Positions 1-8,293 of a DNA stretch of 64,000 nucleotides are shown in pieces (position 1 is the first letter of the stretch; each line of letters begins with the position of its first letter). Both the position numbers and the translations under genes were made by a program. The stretch covers positions 248,001 through 312,000 of the forward strand of contig JABFRB010000002.1 of assembly GCA_013141385.1 (NCBI GenBank). Direction: 5' to 3'. The DNA comes from Bacteroidales bacterium (lineage in GTDB: Bacteria > Bacteroidota > Bacteroidia > Bacteroidales > Tenuifilaceae). Under the pieces are notes generated by a model that was given only the letters and a program-made list of their open reading frames with translations, did not search any database and was not told where the DNA came from.

Positions 1-230
1 TCGTTATTTAAATCTTTAATCAGAACATCTTTAAGTAAAACTTTGTTAAATAGACGGAAGTCAACCTTGCCAATAGAAATATTGGTGTGTAATTTTTCCT
101 GAAGTATACTGGTTGCTTGCGATACAAGATAGGTTTGAACCTGGCTATTTTGAATTATAAGCCAGATGAAAATTATAATAGAGAGTATGATGCTAACTCC
201 CCAAACAAATATTCTAACTAATTTTTTGAT
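1..230 (-). CDS. TamB/DUF490-like translocation protein, N-terminal fragment
   Basis: Reading the minus strand inward to the window edge gives a continuous frame. It has a basic N-terminus (KKLVRIFVW), one membrane helix of about 18 residues, then a segment (YLVSQATSILQEKLHTNISI) typical of the start of TamB/AsmA-type inner-membrane-anchored proteins that span the periplasm. Only about 75 residues are inside the window. The gene diverges from tsaD, an arrangement I know from other Bacteroidia. An in-frame TAA lies at 243-245, and no ATG, GTG or TTG occurs between it and the membrane helix. The true start is therefore unclear, and an ATC near 228-230 is the upper limit shown here. Family assignment is by pattern only. 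Confidence 0.5.
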   Translation of the reverse strand, partial: MKKLVRIFVWGVSIILSIIIFIWLIIQNSQVQTYLVSQATSILQEKLHTNISIGKVDFRLFNKVLLKDVLIKDLNN

Positions 231-354
231 ACTTTTGTTGGTTTAAAAGCCGTTTTTACATAAAGTATGCCCGAAAAGTACAAAAAAAAGTAAATTTAAC
301 TTAATAAGTCGGTGCTATTATCAATTTCTTTTGTTAAGTATAAAAAAAATAACG

Positions 355-1371
355 ATGAGTGTAGTAATTCTTGGGATTGAGTCTTCGTGCGACGATACTT
401 CTGCTGCCATAATTCGAGATGGATGTCTGCTTTCAAATCTGATTAGTAATCAGGATGTTCACATGGCATTTGGGGGCGTTGTTCCCGAGTTAGCATCTCG
501 AGCTCATCAGGCTAATATCATTCCAGTAGTTGATAGGGCAATAAAGCAAGCAAATATTTCTAAAAGCGAGATTAGCGCTGTTGCATTTACCCGTGGCCCA
601 GGTCTTCTAGGCTCATTGCTGGTTGGTTCATCATTTGCAAAGGGCTTTTCGCTTGCTCAAAATATTCCTTTAATTGGTATAAATCACTTACAAGGTCATA
701 TTTTGGCTCACTTTATTCAGGATAAAAGTATTTTAAAACATCCAACTTTTCCTTTTCTCTGTTTGCTCGTTTCTGGGGGGCACACGCAATTGGTAGTTGT
801 GCGTGATTTCCTTGAGATGGAGATAATAGGGCAAACCATTGATGATGCTGCTGGTGAGGCGTTCGATAAATGTGCTAAAATTATGGGTTTGCCTTACCCC
901 GGAGGTCCTGTTATTGATAAACTTGCGGCAATTGGCAATCCTACTGCATTTAAATTTGCAAAACCACTTCAAAAAGGACTTGACTTTAGTTTTAGCGGTC
1001 TTAAAACATCATTTCTTTACTTTTTACGAGATAGAATTGCAGAAAATCCCAATTTCATTGAAGAAAACAAAGCGGATTTGTGTGCCTCGTTACAGTTTAC
1101 AATAATCTCAATTCTTTTGGAGAAAACGGAAAAGGCAGCCAAGGCAACTAAAATAAAGGAGATTGCTATTGCTGGAGGTGTTTCTGCAAATTCTGGATTG
1201 CGTGGTGCTCTTACACAACTTGGGGCTAAAAATGGATGGAATGTGTATATTCCTGAATTCAGATTTACTACAGATAATGCCGCCATGATTGCCATTGCTG
1301 GCTATTATAAATATCTAAAGGGGGAATTTTCTGGGCATGATGTTATGCCTTTAGCACGATTTCCATTGTAG
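355..1371 (+). CDS. tsaD: tRNA N6-adenosine threonylcarbamoyltransferase TsaD
   Basis: TsaD transfers the threonylcarbamoyl group from TC-AMP to A37 of ANN-decoding tRNAs, working with TsaB and TsaE in the cytoplasm. The protein starts with the ASKHA-fold signature GIESSCDDT (residues 7-15), has the metal-binding histidines in NHLQGHILAH (H111, H115) and the SGGHT loop at 140-144. Its 338 residues match the family. The frame opens at a TTG at 331, but the ATG at 355 places the conserved VVILGIESS at the expected N-terminal position, so 355 is preferred. It diverges from the TamB-like gene, and the next gene follows after about 40 nt on the same strand, so co-transcription is possible. Confidence 0.95.
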   Translation: MSVVILGIESSCDDTSAAIIRDGCLLSNLISNQDVHMAFGGVVPELASRAHQANIIPVVDRAIKQANISKSEISAVAFTRGPGLLGSLLVGSSFAKGFSLAQNIPLIGINHLQGHILAHFIQDKSILKHPTFPFLCLLVSGGHTQLVVVRDFLEMEIIGQTIDDAAGEAFDKCAKIMGLPYPGGPVIDKLAAIGNPTAFKFAKPLQKGLDFSFSGLKTSFLYFLRDRIAENPNFIEENKADLCASLQFTIISILLEKTEKAAKATKIKEIAIAGGVSANSGLRGALTQLGAKNGWNVYIPEFRFTTDNAAMIAIAGYYKYLKGEFSGHDVMPLARFPL

Positions 1372-1414
1372 ATTGAGAAATAAAGGTTTAACACAAAGGC
1401 AAGGTAGTTTTAAA

Positions 1415-2824
1415 ATGAGAATTGGACTTATAAACCCTAATAGAGAGATTAAGGAACCAGCGGTACACCTTGGTCTTGGATATATTGCCTCTTACGCATC
1501 ACAGAGTTATAGTGATTTAAACTTTGAATTACTGGATACCCGTGTAGCCAAAACTCATGAGGTGAAAGATTTTCTGAATAAATCGTTTGATTTTATTGGA
1601 ATTTCAGCAACAAGCCAAACCTTTCTTGAGGCGGTGGAACTTGCTCAGTCTTATCGTAACATATGGACAAAAACACCAATTGTAATTGGTGGTGCGCATT
1701 GTTCAACAGTCAAAGAAGAAGTGCTTCATGGTTTTCCGTTTGATTATGTAGTATATGGCGAGGGGGAGGTGACTTTTACCGAGTTGATAGGCTTTTTCAA
1801 GGGGGAGAAGAATTTATCGGAGATTAACGGGTTGATGTATCGTAACAGGGTAGGGGAGATTGTTGTAAATCCAGTAAGAGAATTGATAGCAGACTTAGAT
1901 ACTATCCCATTCCCAATGTATAGCCTTTTCAAAATGAGTCTATACGCACAGCATCGGATGATAACCACACGTGGTTGTCCACATAGGTGTGTTTTTTGTA
2001 ACTCGCACTCTATTTGGACAAACAAGTACCGAAAGCGTTCTGCCGAAAATATAATAGCAGAGATAGAGCATCTATCTACTAATTATTCCATGAAATCCTT
2101 TTCTTTCAATGACGATAGTTTTAATATTGACCTTGATCGGGTTGAGAAAATATGTGATTATTTGATTGAAAAAAAGATAGGAATCATTTGGTCAACATCT
2201 GTTCGGATAGAAAGAATTTCTGAGGCTATAGCAAAGAAGATGAAACGTGCTGGCTGCTATAATGTTTGTATAGGCGTGGAATCGGCTAACAACGAGGTTT
2301 TAAAATTGATGTCAAAAAGCAATACTCGTGAGAAGATATACGATGGCATTCAAATCTTTCGTAATGCCGGAATTGATGTGATGGGGCAATTTATGATTGG
2401 AAATCCGGGAGATACTTTAAAAACTATTGAGGAATCGGTTGAGTATGCTAAAACATCAAACCTTAATGGGGTAGAATTCTACACTGCATTGCCATACAAG
2501 GATACACAATTATGGGAATATGCAAACACGCATGGTCGAATGCTTACCAATAAGCCTATATGGGAGTATCACACCATAAATCCTAGAATTGTATTTGATA
2601 CGCCAGAATTTCCTTTTGAAGATCGGCTAAAAGCCGTTGAGTTGGTAACTCAGAATGGATTCTACCATGCTTTAAGTACTGATAAACGGAATTTACTTCT
2701 TGATTTAGGAAAGCATACCGCTAAACTGGCTCAGTCTATCTTTAAGGGAAAAATTGGCAACCATATCTATCTATTTCTTAGAAATGTTTATCGAAGATTT
2801 TTTAGGAATGGTACTAAAAATTGA
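1415..2824 (+). CDS. B12-binding-domain radical SAM protein
   Basis: This is a 469-residue protein with an N-terminal cobalamin-binding Rossmann-like domain (about residues 1-140, with LGLGYIASY and VIGGAHCST) and a radical SAM core. The Fe-S cysteines are C188, C192 and C195 in GCPHRCVFC. The C-terminal third is a helical extension. Such enzymes methylate or rearrange unactivated carbons, and many act on lipids, cofactors or secondary metabolites. No neighbour reveals the substrate. The frame could open with a TTG at 1373, but the ATG at 1415 gives the canonical MRIGLINPN start. The stop precedes the next gene by about 18 nt, suggesting an operon with the transporter downstream. Confidence 0.85.
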   Translation: MRIGLINPNREIKEPAVHLGLGYIASYASQSYSDLNFELLDTRVAKTHEVKDFLNKSFDFIGISATSQTFLEAVELAQSYRNIWTKTPIVIGGAHCSTVKEEVLHGFPFDYVVYGEGEVTFTELIGFFKGEKNLSEINGLMYRNRVGEIVVNPVRELIADLDTIPFPMYSLFKMSLYAQHRMITTRGCPHRCVFCNSHSIWTNKYRKRSAENIIAEIEHLSTNYSMKSFSFNDDSFNIDLDRVEKICDYLIEKKIGIIWSTSVRIERISEAIAKKMKRAGCYNVCIGVESANNEVLKLMSKSNTREKIYDGIQIFRNAGIDVMGQFMIGNPGDTLKTIEESVEYAKTSNLNGVEFYTALPYKDTQLWEYANTHGRMLTNKPIWEYHTINPRIVFDTPEFPFEDRLKAVELVTQNGFYHALSTDKRNLLLDLGKHTAKLAQSIFKGKIGNHIYLFLRNVYRRFFRNGTKN

Positions 2825-2842
2825 TTTTGACGATTTAACAAT

Positions 2843-3871
2843 ATGAGGAGAATATCAGTTTTCTGGAAGGGTTTTCGGTCATTGGCTCTAAAAGTTGGCT
2901 TGGATTGGTTTATCCTTGCTCTAATTTGTATGGTTATTATTGCCTCAGTATGGCCATCGCCAGGAATACAGAAAGGATATTTTTCACTCAGGAGCATTAC
3001 AGGTTATGGAGTTTCGCTAATATTTTTCTTTTATGGATTACGATTAAGCCCGAAGAAACTTCGGGAGGGGCTTAGCAATTGGAGATTGCACACCGTAATA
3101 CAGCTATCTACGTTTATTCTATTCCCCATCCTAATTCTGGTATTAAAAAGATATTTTGGATCCAATGGAAATGAACTTTTCTGGTTAGGAGCCTTTTACG
3201 TTGCAGCTTTACCCTCCACAGTATCCTCAGCAGTAGTAATGGTATCAATTGCTGGGGGTAATGTTCCGGCAGCAATTTTCAATGCAAGCATATCAAGCTT
3301 AATAGGCGTTTTCATTACTCCTCTATGGATGGGAATTGTACTTACCACAAGCGCACAGGGTTTTGATTTAGCTGACGTTATTATCAAGTTGATATTACAA
3401 ATCCTAGGACCTGTAACGCTTGGTATACTCCTAAATTATAAACTTGGAGCATTTGCTGAAAAGCATCGTAAAAAAATGCGTTACTTCGATCAAAGTATAA
3501 TCCTTCTTATTATCTATACCGCATTCTGTGAATCTTTCTCCAATAATATGTTCAGTGGGCACGGAGTATCTGATATTTTAATACTTGGAGTGTGCATGAT
3601 GGCTCTCTTCTTTTTCGTTTATGGTATAATATTTTTAGTTAGCAAGTTCATGCATTTTAATCGAGAGAATAATATCACCGCTGTTTTCTGTGGTTCTAAA
3701 AAATCCCTTGTTCATGGAACGGCAATGTCAAAAGTACTTTTCCCAAATGCAGCAGCGGCAGGAATAATCCTACTCCCGTTAATGATATATCATGCTTTAC
3801 AGCTAATGGTGGTGAGCATTATTGCTCAGAAAATGGCTAGGAAGGAGGGAATTGATAAGAGAGGTGAATGA
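2843..3871 (+). CDS. SBF-like (bile acid:sodium symporter superfamily) transporter
   Basis: A 342-residue integral membrane protein with about ten hydrophobic helices. It has the pattern of the YfeH/SLC10A7-like branch of the bile acid:sodium symporter superfamily: FFFYGLRLSPKKL near residue 65, a central ALPSTVSSAVVM segment, and FCGSKKSLVHGT towards the C-terminus. Members sit in the inner membrane and are assumed to move organic anions with sodium, and the actual substrate is usually unknown. It follows the radical SAM gene closely and may share its transcript. Family confidence is high, substrate confidence nil. Confidence 0.85.
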   Translation: MRRISVFWKGFRSLALKVGLDWFILALICMVIIASVWPSPGIQKGYFSLRSITGYGVSLIFFFYGLRLSPKKLREGLSNWRLHTVIQLSTFILFPILILVLKRYFGSNGNELFWLGAFYVAALPSTVSSAVVMVSIAGGNVPAAIFNASISSLIGVFITPLWMGIVLTTSAQGFDLADVIIKLILQILGPVTLGILLNYKLGAFAEKHRKKMRYFDQSIILLIIYTAFCESFSNNMFSGHGVSDILILGVCMMALFFFVYGIIFLVSKFMHFNRENNITAVFCGSKKSLVHGTAMSKVLFPNAAAAGIILLPLMIYHALQLMVVSIIAQKMARKEGIDKRGE

Positions 3872-3901
3872 AATTTGATAATTTGACACTGGAGACAACA
3901 A

Positions 3902-4705
3902 ATGACCGACTGGAGTACAGCAATCTGCGAAACAAACGGAATTTACATACACTATACAAGAACCGGGGGAAACAAACAGCCTTTAATTTTGCTGCATGGG
4001 TTAATGACTAATGGCTTGTGCTGGATAGATTTGGCACATGCTCTGGAGAAAGAATATGACGTAATCATGCCGGATGCTAGGGGGCATGGTAAGTCGAGTG
4101 TACCAGATTATGGATACCGATATGATGACCATGCAAATGATGTTACTGGTTTGATAAATGCTTTAAGGCTTCCTCCTCCGATCCTGCTCGGACATTCCAT
4201 GGGAGGGATGACTGCGGCCGTAGTGGCAAGTCGTAAACCAAATCTACTCCGTAGTCTAATCTTAGCGGATCCAACGTTCTTGAGTCCAAAAGTTCAACGC
4301 AAAGTTTGCGATAGCGATGTGGCAGATCAGCATCGGCGAATTCTCAAAATGTCATTGGAGGAGGTGGTGGCAGAAGCGCGGACAAGACACCCTAATCGGT
4401 CAACGGAGATACTTGAGCTATTCGCTTTAGCACGATTTCAAACCAGTATGAGTGCTTTCGATGTTCTTACGCCACCAAACCCCGATTATAGACAGTTAGT
4501 GAACGCAATCGATGTTCCAAGCCTCCTCGTACTTGGTGATAATGGTGTTGTTTCCTCTGCTGTTGCCGAAGAGTTACAACGTATTAACCCGAGATTTCAG
4601 ATTGAACAAATCCGGGAAGCTGGTCATGTGGTACACTTAGATCAGCCAGAGCAATTTACGGCTATTGTCAAATCCTTTTTACGTTCAATTAGTACAGTGC
4701 TTTAA
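3902..4705 (+). CDS. alpha/beta hydrolase
   Basis: A 267-residue cytoplasmic alpha/beta-hydrolase-fold enzyme. The oxyanion strand is LILLHGLMTN, the nucleophile elbow is GHSMGG (Ser about residue 99), the acid is probably the Asp in LVLGDNGVV, and the catalytic His lies in AGHVVHLDQP near the C-terminus. It has no signal peptide. The substrate class (ester, epoxide, C-C bond, haloperoxidase-like) cannot be deduced. By eye its base usage is richer in G+C than that of its neighbours, and it begins the accessory stretch, so horizontal origin is plausible. It starts about 30 nt after the transporter stop. Confidence 0.88.
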   Translation: MTDWSTAICETNGIYIHYTRTGGNKQPLILLHGLMTNGLCWIDLAHALEKEYDVIMPDARGHGKSSVPDYGYRYDDHANDVTGLINALRLPPPILLGHSMGGMTAAVVASRKPNLLRSLILADPTFLSPKVQRKVCDSDVADQHRRILKMSLEEVVAEARTRHPNRSTEILELFALARFQTSMSAFDVLTPPNPDYRQLVNAIDVPSLLVLGDNGVVSSAVAEELQRINPRFQIEQIREAGHVVHLDQPEQFTAIVKSFLRSISTVL

Positions 4706-4904
4706 CCATGGAGTAAAAAGAAATGGAATAAATAGTACAGGCGTGCAACATGCAGTCATAAAACATTGGGATTTAATTGGTTTGTCAGGCGTATTTTTCT
4801 TGCTGGTTGATAGGTTTGTAGTCCTGAAATTTTCAAAGTTTCATGCTGTTATATGTTGGTTATTATTTCCACAAAAAATAGTGATTAATGAAAAGTATTG
4901 AGTA

Positions 4905-5417
4905 ATGATTTTACCAAAAGAGAGGGACCCACGATTTATAACCATAAGACGAGGAGGAGTGTTAACAGATTCGAATCATCATTTACTTGCTTTATGGGCC
5001 GCCACTTGTGCAGAACATGTACTGCACCTTTTTGAGCAAGTCAATACTAACGATAAGCGACCAAGACAGGCTATCGAATTAACACGGGCATGGGTGAATG
5101 GAGAGATACCAATGAAACAAGCCCACAATACTGCCCTTGCTTTAAATGCAGTTGCAAAGGGATTGCCCGATGCTGCTCGGTTTGCAGTATTGTCAGCAGG
5201 ACAGGCTGTGGCAGTAGCTCACGTTGCAGCACACGAACTTGGTGCTGCTGCTTACGCAATTAAAGCTGTTAGAGCATCGGTTAAAGAAAATGAAAAGGAT
5301 ATAATGGGACAAAAAGAATGTCAATGGCAACGAGACCAACTTCCTGATGATATTCGAGAACTTGTTCTTGAAGACCAAAAATTAAGAAATCATATATGCT
5401 GGTATGTATTCAATTGA
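4905..5417 (+). CDS. putative Imm5-like immunity protein
   Basis: A 170-residue cytoplasmic helical protein. It resembles the family annotated as putative immunity protein (Imm5-like) in several features: the central LWAATCAEHVL helix, WVNGEI, an Ala-rich helical pair around VAHVAAHELGAAAYAIKAV, and a C-terminal QWQRDQLPDDIRELV. Immunity proteins neutralise a cognate polymorphic toxin. No toxin, T6SS or T9SS cargo gene lies next to it, so here it would be an orphan or acquired immunity gene, a common situation. The Imm role is a family-level prediction and has no support from local context. About 200 nt of apparently non-coding DNA precede it. Confidence 0.65.
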   Translation: MILPKERDPRFITIRRGGVLTDSNHHLLALWAATCAEHVLHLFEQVNTNDKRPRQAIELTRAWVNGEIPMKQAHNTALALNAVAKGLPDAARFAVLSAGQAVAVAHVAAHELGAAAYAIKAVRASVKENEKDIMGQKECQWQRDQLPDDIRELVLEDQKLRNHICWYVFN

Positions 5418-5510
5418 TGGAATAGTTTTGATTCAATAAAACAATTTGCAAGAGAAAGATGCGATACGACAGTTGTACCAAAACTTTTACAAGACATTAT
5501 GATAAAATAA
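5418..5510 (+). pseudogene. possible remnant coding fragment
   Basis: Directly after the Imm5-like stop, a frame without a start codon runs about 30 residues to a TAA at 5508-5510. Its composition is protein-like (for example QFARERCDTTVVPKLLQDIM). It could be the C-terminal scrap of a gene left behind by rearrangement. I do not recognise the family, and chance is a real alternative. The rest of the gap up to 5647 holds only a short imperfect direct repeat (GTTAGCAAATCTGA near 5599 and a related copy near 5627). Confidence 0.2.
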
Positions 5511-5647
5511 GATATTATGATGTTGGTGATAAAACCCATTAATTGGATATTTTGATATCAAAACAAAGAATCGCTAATAATTGTTAGGCGTATTGTTTCG
5601 AGTTAGCAAATCTGAAAGGTAGACTAAGAAGTTTAGCAAATTTGAAT

Positions 5648-6238
5648 ATGCAAATTTTTAATGTAGGCTCAGATGCAATTAACATCTATTTGATAGATAG
5701 TGGCTCACATCGATTATTGATTGACTCTGGATTTCCTAATAAATTAAATGATTTAGGTCGCGAAATGCGTAAAACAGGATTTAAAATTCGTGATATAGAC
5801 TACCTTATAGTTACACATTTTCATATAGACCATGCGGGTGCAATTCAAGAATTAAAAGAACAAGGAGTTAAATTTATTTTGTTCGATATACAGATTGGTC
5901 ATATTGGTTCAATGGAAAGAATGGCTATAGGGAAATGGGAATATTTACAATTGAATATGAGAGATAATATCATCATGAGCATTGATAAATCAACAGATTT
6001 TCTAAATAAGATGGGATTACAAGCCCAGGTAATATCTACACCAGGACACTCAGATGATAGTATTACTTTGCTCTTTAATAGTGGCGAAGCATTTATTGGA
6101 GATTTATGTGCTGATTATTTGGCTGATGATAAGGATTCTATAAATTATAAAACTTGGATAAAACTTAAAGGCGCAAATGCAAGAATAATTTATCCGAGTC
6201 ATGGAAAGGTTTATGAAATAAAAAGCACATATACCTAA
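5648..6238 (+). CDS. MBL-fold metallo-hydrolase
   Basis: A 196-residue metallo-beta-lactamase-fold protein. The metal-binding motif is THFHIDHAG (HxHxDH, about residues 56-64). Further ligands are the His in STPGHSDDS, the Asp in FIGDLCAD and the His in YPSHGK. The fold hydrolyses thioesters, phosphodiesters, lactones or lactams, and nothing here narrows the substrate. It has no signal peptide. The frame can open at a TTG at 5642, but the ATG at 5648 gives a normal MQIFNVGSDAINIYLI start. It belongs to the run of unrelated accessory genes. Confidence 0.85.
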   Translation: MQIFNVGSDAINIYLIDSGSHRLLIDSGFPNKLNDLGREMRKTGFKIRDIDYLIVTHFHIDHAGAIQELKEQGVKFILFDIQIGHIGSMERMAIGKWEYLQLNMRDNIIMSIDKSTDFLNKMGLQAQVISTPGHSDDSITLLFNSGEAFIGDLCADYLADDKDSINYKTWIKLKGANARIIYPSHGKVYEIKSTYT

Positions 6239-6370
6239 CATTCGCTATAAACAATGAGGGTATTAGGGATTTTTACCAATACCTGCCTGCTAAAGAAAAG
6301 GCATAAAGCGTACATTAACGTCAGTTCAATGTAAGGTGTCATTGGCTACGCCGAACTCGCAAACTCGGTT

Positions 6371-6518
6371 CTGAGCGGAGCGAAGGATCTAAAGACTAGA
6401 TGTTTCACTCCGTTCAGCATGACAAGAAACAGTATGTTCTGGAAATTACAATCCCTTTCCTTAATAATGATGAGTTGTAAAATGAAACCTTTGTCATCCT
6501 GAGCGGAGCGAAGGATCT
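6371..6518. repeat. REP-like dispersed repeat, two copies plus an inverted partner
   Basis: The 20-mer ctgagcggagcgaaggatct occurs exactly at 6371-6390 and again at 6499-6518. Between them, 6408-6432 (tgtttcactccgttcagcatgaca) is an imperfect reverse complement of the longer form tgtcatcctgagcggagcgaa. The first copy can therefore fold into a REP/MITE-like hairpin. The second copy carries the tgtcatc prefix. These repeats fill much of the otherwise gene-free gap 6239-6713. Such units are widely scattered in Bacteroidota genomes. Confidence 0.75.
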
Positions 6519-6688
6519 ATCATTTCGATTTAAGAACAACTATCAACCATTTATGATGTCTGCTACTTACGTAATCAGCTTGTTTTCTTGATTCTTCTAA
6601 AATCAAAAATCGTTGATCCTTGTTCGATATTCAATTTGGATATAAAATTCTGACGTTAAGGGCAGACTCTCCCAATCCAAAATTTTCC

Positions 6689-6696
6689 TACATTTG
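6689..6696 (+). promoter_or_regulatory. Bacteroidota -7 box for the radC-like gene
   Basis: TACATTTG matches the TAnnTTTG consensus. The expected transcription start is about 6703, only 11 nt before the first ATG. No good -33 TTTG is visible 19-21 nt upstream. Confidence 0.45.
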
Positions 6697-6713
6697 TTTC
6701 CACTGAACCGAAA

Positions 6714-7436
6714 ATGTACCCCATGACCATAAAGCTCACCCGCAAGCAGCGCATAAAAATCCGAAGCTCCGATGATGCCTTCAAAGTAATGCAGGAGATA
6801 CTCCTCCGTGAGGAGAAGATAGATCAGTATAAGGAGCACTTCTGGGTAATGGGCCTTGCCCCGAGCACCCGCATACTCTACGTTGAGCTGGTTAGCTTGG
6901 GCTGCATAGCAAATACCTATGCTGAGCCCATAAACGTATTCCGCTTTGCGTTGACGAAGGGTTGCGTAAACGTAATCCTGATTCACAACCACCCCAGCGA
7001 GAGGCTCAAACCCTCCGAGAAGGACTTAGACCTCACCGACCACCTAATTCAGGTAGGGCGTATAATCAAGGTTGAGGTATTGGACCACCTCATAATCTCC
7101 ACCAAATCCCACATGAGCTTTGCCGATACTGGTTTATTGGAGAAGCTGGCAGAGAGCCCCAAGTACGTACCCCCGTATGAGCTGGCTGAGCGAATCCGCG
7201 CCGAGGAGAAGCAGATTCGTGAGGAAGCCGTAAGGCTTGAAAGGGAAAGAATGGATAGAATCATAAAGGTTGCAAAAACAGTATGGACGAAATCAGGTAT
7301 AAAAGAGGGCGTGGAAAAAGGAAAAAAGAGGGAAAAGATTGAGATTGCAAGAGGGATGAAAAAGGATAATGAGCCAATTGAAAAAATTATGAAATATACA
7401 GGGCTAACGAAAAAGGTGATAGAGAAGATAAAATAG
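6714..7436 (+). CDS. RadC-like JAB/MPN protein with a nuclease-family-type tail
   Basis: A 240-residue protein. Residues about 10-140 form a RadC/JAB domain with the JAMM metal site: Glu in YVELVSLG, then HNHPSERLKPSEKD (HxH...SxxD). The helix-hairpin-helix part of full-length RadC is absent, as is common in island-borne RadC proteins. From about residue 150 the chain is charged and helical and ends in EGVEKGKKREKIEIARGM followed by IMKYTGLTKKVIEKI. That layout resembles the C-terminal tail of Rpn/PD-(D/E)XK transposase-like nucleases. Base usage turns markedly AT-rich at about 7240, where the tail begins, which fits a fusion. An alternative start is the ATG at 6723. Confidence 0.75.
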   Translation: MYPMTIKLTRKQRIKIRSSDDAFKVMQEILLREEKIDQYKEHFWVMGLAPSTRILYVELVSLGCIANTYAEPINVFRFALTKGCVNVILIHNHPSERLKPSEKDLDLTDHLIQVGRIIKVEVLDHLIISTKSHMSFADTGLLEKLAESPKYVPPYELAERIRAEEKQIREEAVRLERERMDRIIKVAKTVWTKSGIKEGVEKGKKREKIEIARGMKKDNEPIEKIMKYTGLTKKVIEKIK

Positions 7437-7456
7437 AATTCACTCGAAGTATACAT

Positions 7457-7482
7457 TAATTTTGTATGGTTTTATCATACAA
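7457..7482 (+). promoter_or_regulatory. -7 box overlapped by a perfect inverted repeat (TIR gene)
   Basis: TAATTTTG (7457-7464) fits the -7 consensus. Overlapping its 3' end is the inverted repeat TTGTATG-gttttat-CATACAA (7462-7482), covering the expected transcription start near 7471. This could be an operator for a dimeric repressor or a small hairpin at the 5' end of the mRNA. The leader to the ATG at 7554 is about 80 nt. Confidence 0.45.
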
Positions 7483-7553
7483 AAAATGAAAAAAGGGTGG
7501 GGTTCATACATATAATTGGTCGCAAACATACAACGATAAACACATAGATACTA

Positions 7554-8282
7554 ATGATAACAAAAATTGAAAAACTAATAGAAGAAATATACGATCTTCC
7601 TTACACAGGAGATGGATTTGAATTAATTGATAAATACTTGAAAAAGTTGAAAAACTTTGTTGAGAGTAATCATTTCCTAAAAGGCAAAGATTATTTATAC
7701 AATATCGAAGAAATTAAGGAAATATCTAGAAAACTTTCAACATATAAAAGTGATGAAGACAGACTATTACAAAGGCAACTACAGAAAAAAATTGCTAATC
7801 TTGCAAGAACAATTTTAGATGAAAATAAAAAGATATTTATAGTTCATGGGCGCAATATAAATATGCGAGATAAAGTTTGCGCACTAATAGGGCGTCTTAA
7901 ACTTGATTATGTTGTTTTAGAATCGGAACATAACTCTGGTGCAACAATTATTGAAAAATTTATTAGAAATGCTGAGGATTGTCGTTATGCAGTTGTTCTA
8001 TTCTCTGCAGACGATGTTGGTAAACTAAATCAAAATGAATCAACTCTTAAAAGTAGAGTTCGACAAAATGTTATTTTAGAACTCGGTTATTTTTTAAGTA
8101 AAGTAGGTCGGAATAATATTGTAATTCTTCATGAAGTTGACCAAGATATTGAAAGACCAAGCGATTTTGACGGTATTGTCTATGAACCACTAGATGAGTA
8201 TGGTGCATGGAAAGGAAAGTTAATTAAAGAATTGAAGGAAGCGAGTATTTATATAGACCAGAATCTTGCAGAACGAGTTTAA
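7554..8282 (+). CDS. TIR-like nucleotide-binding effector (Cap12/Pycsar-type TIR domain)
   Basis: A 242-residue soluble protein. Residues 1-95 form a charged helical N-terminal region. Residues about 96-235 form a TIR-like domain: KIFIVHGRN opens it, then LESEHNSGATIIEKF, AVVLFSADD, and RQNVILELGYFLSKVGR, which carries the conserved glutamate expected to act in NAD hydrolysis. The domain ends with YEPLDEYGAWK. Relatives (PF10137) act as NAD-degrading effectors in CBASS or Pycsar, or stand alone. No cyclase or CD-NTase gene is beside it. The N-terminal region may be a sensor or an oligomerisation part. It is probably an anti-phage effector, by inference. Confidence 0.8.
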   Translation: MITKIEKLIEEIYDLPYTGDGFELIDKYLKKLKNFVESNHFLKGKDYLYNIEEIKEISRKLSTYKSDEDRLLQRQLQKKIANLARTILDENKKIFIVHGRNINMRDKVCALIGRLKLDYVVLESEHNSGATIIEKFIRNAEDCRYAVVLFSADDVGKLNQNESTLKSRVRQNVILELGYFLSKVGRNNIVILHEVDQDIERPSDFDGIVYEPLDEYGAWKGKLIKELKEASIYIDQNLAERV

Positions 8283-8293
8283 CTGAACCTATT

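Noticed and set aside
4665-4901. Open frame of 78 codons overlapping the end of the hydrolase gene
   Set aside because: It overlaps a well-supported gene, has no recognisable motif and a composition typical of AT-rich non-coding DNA.
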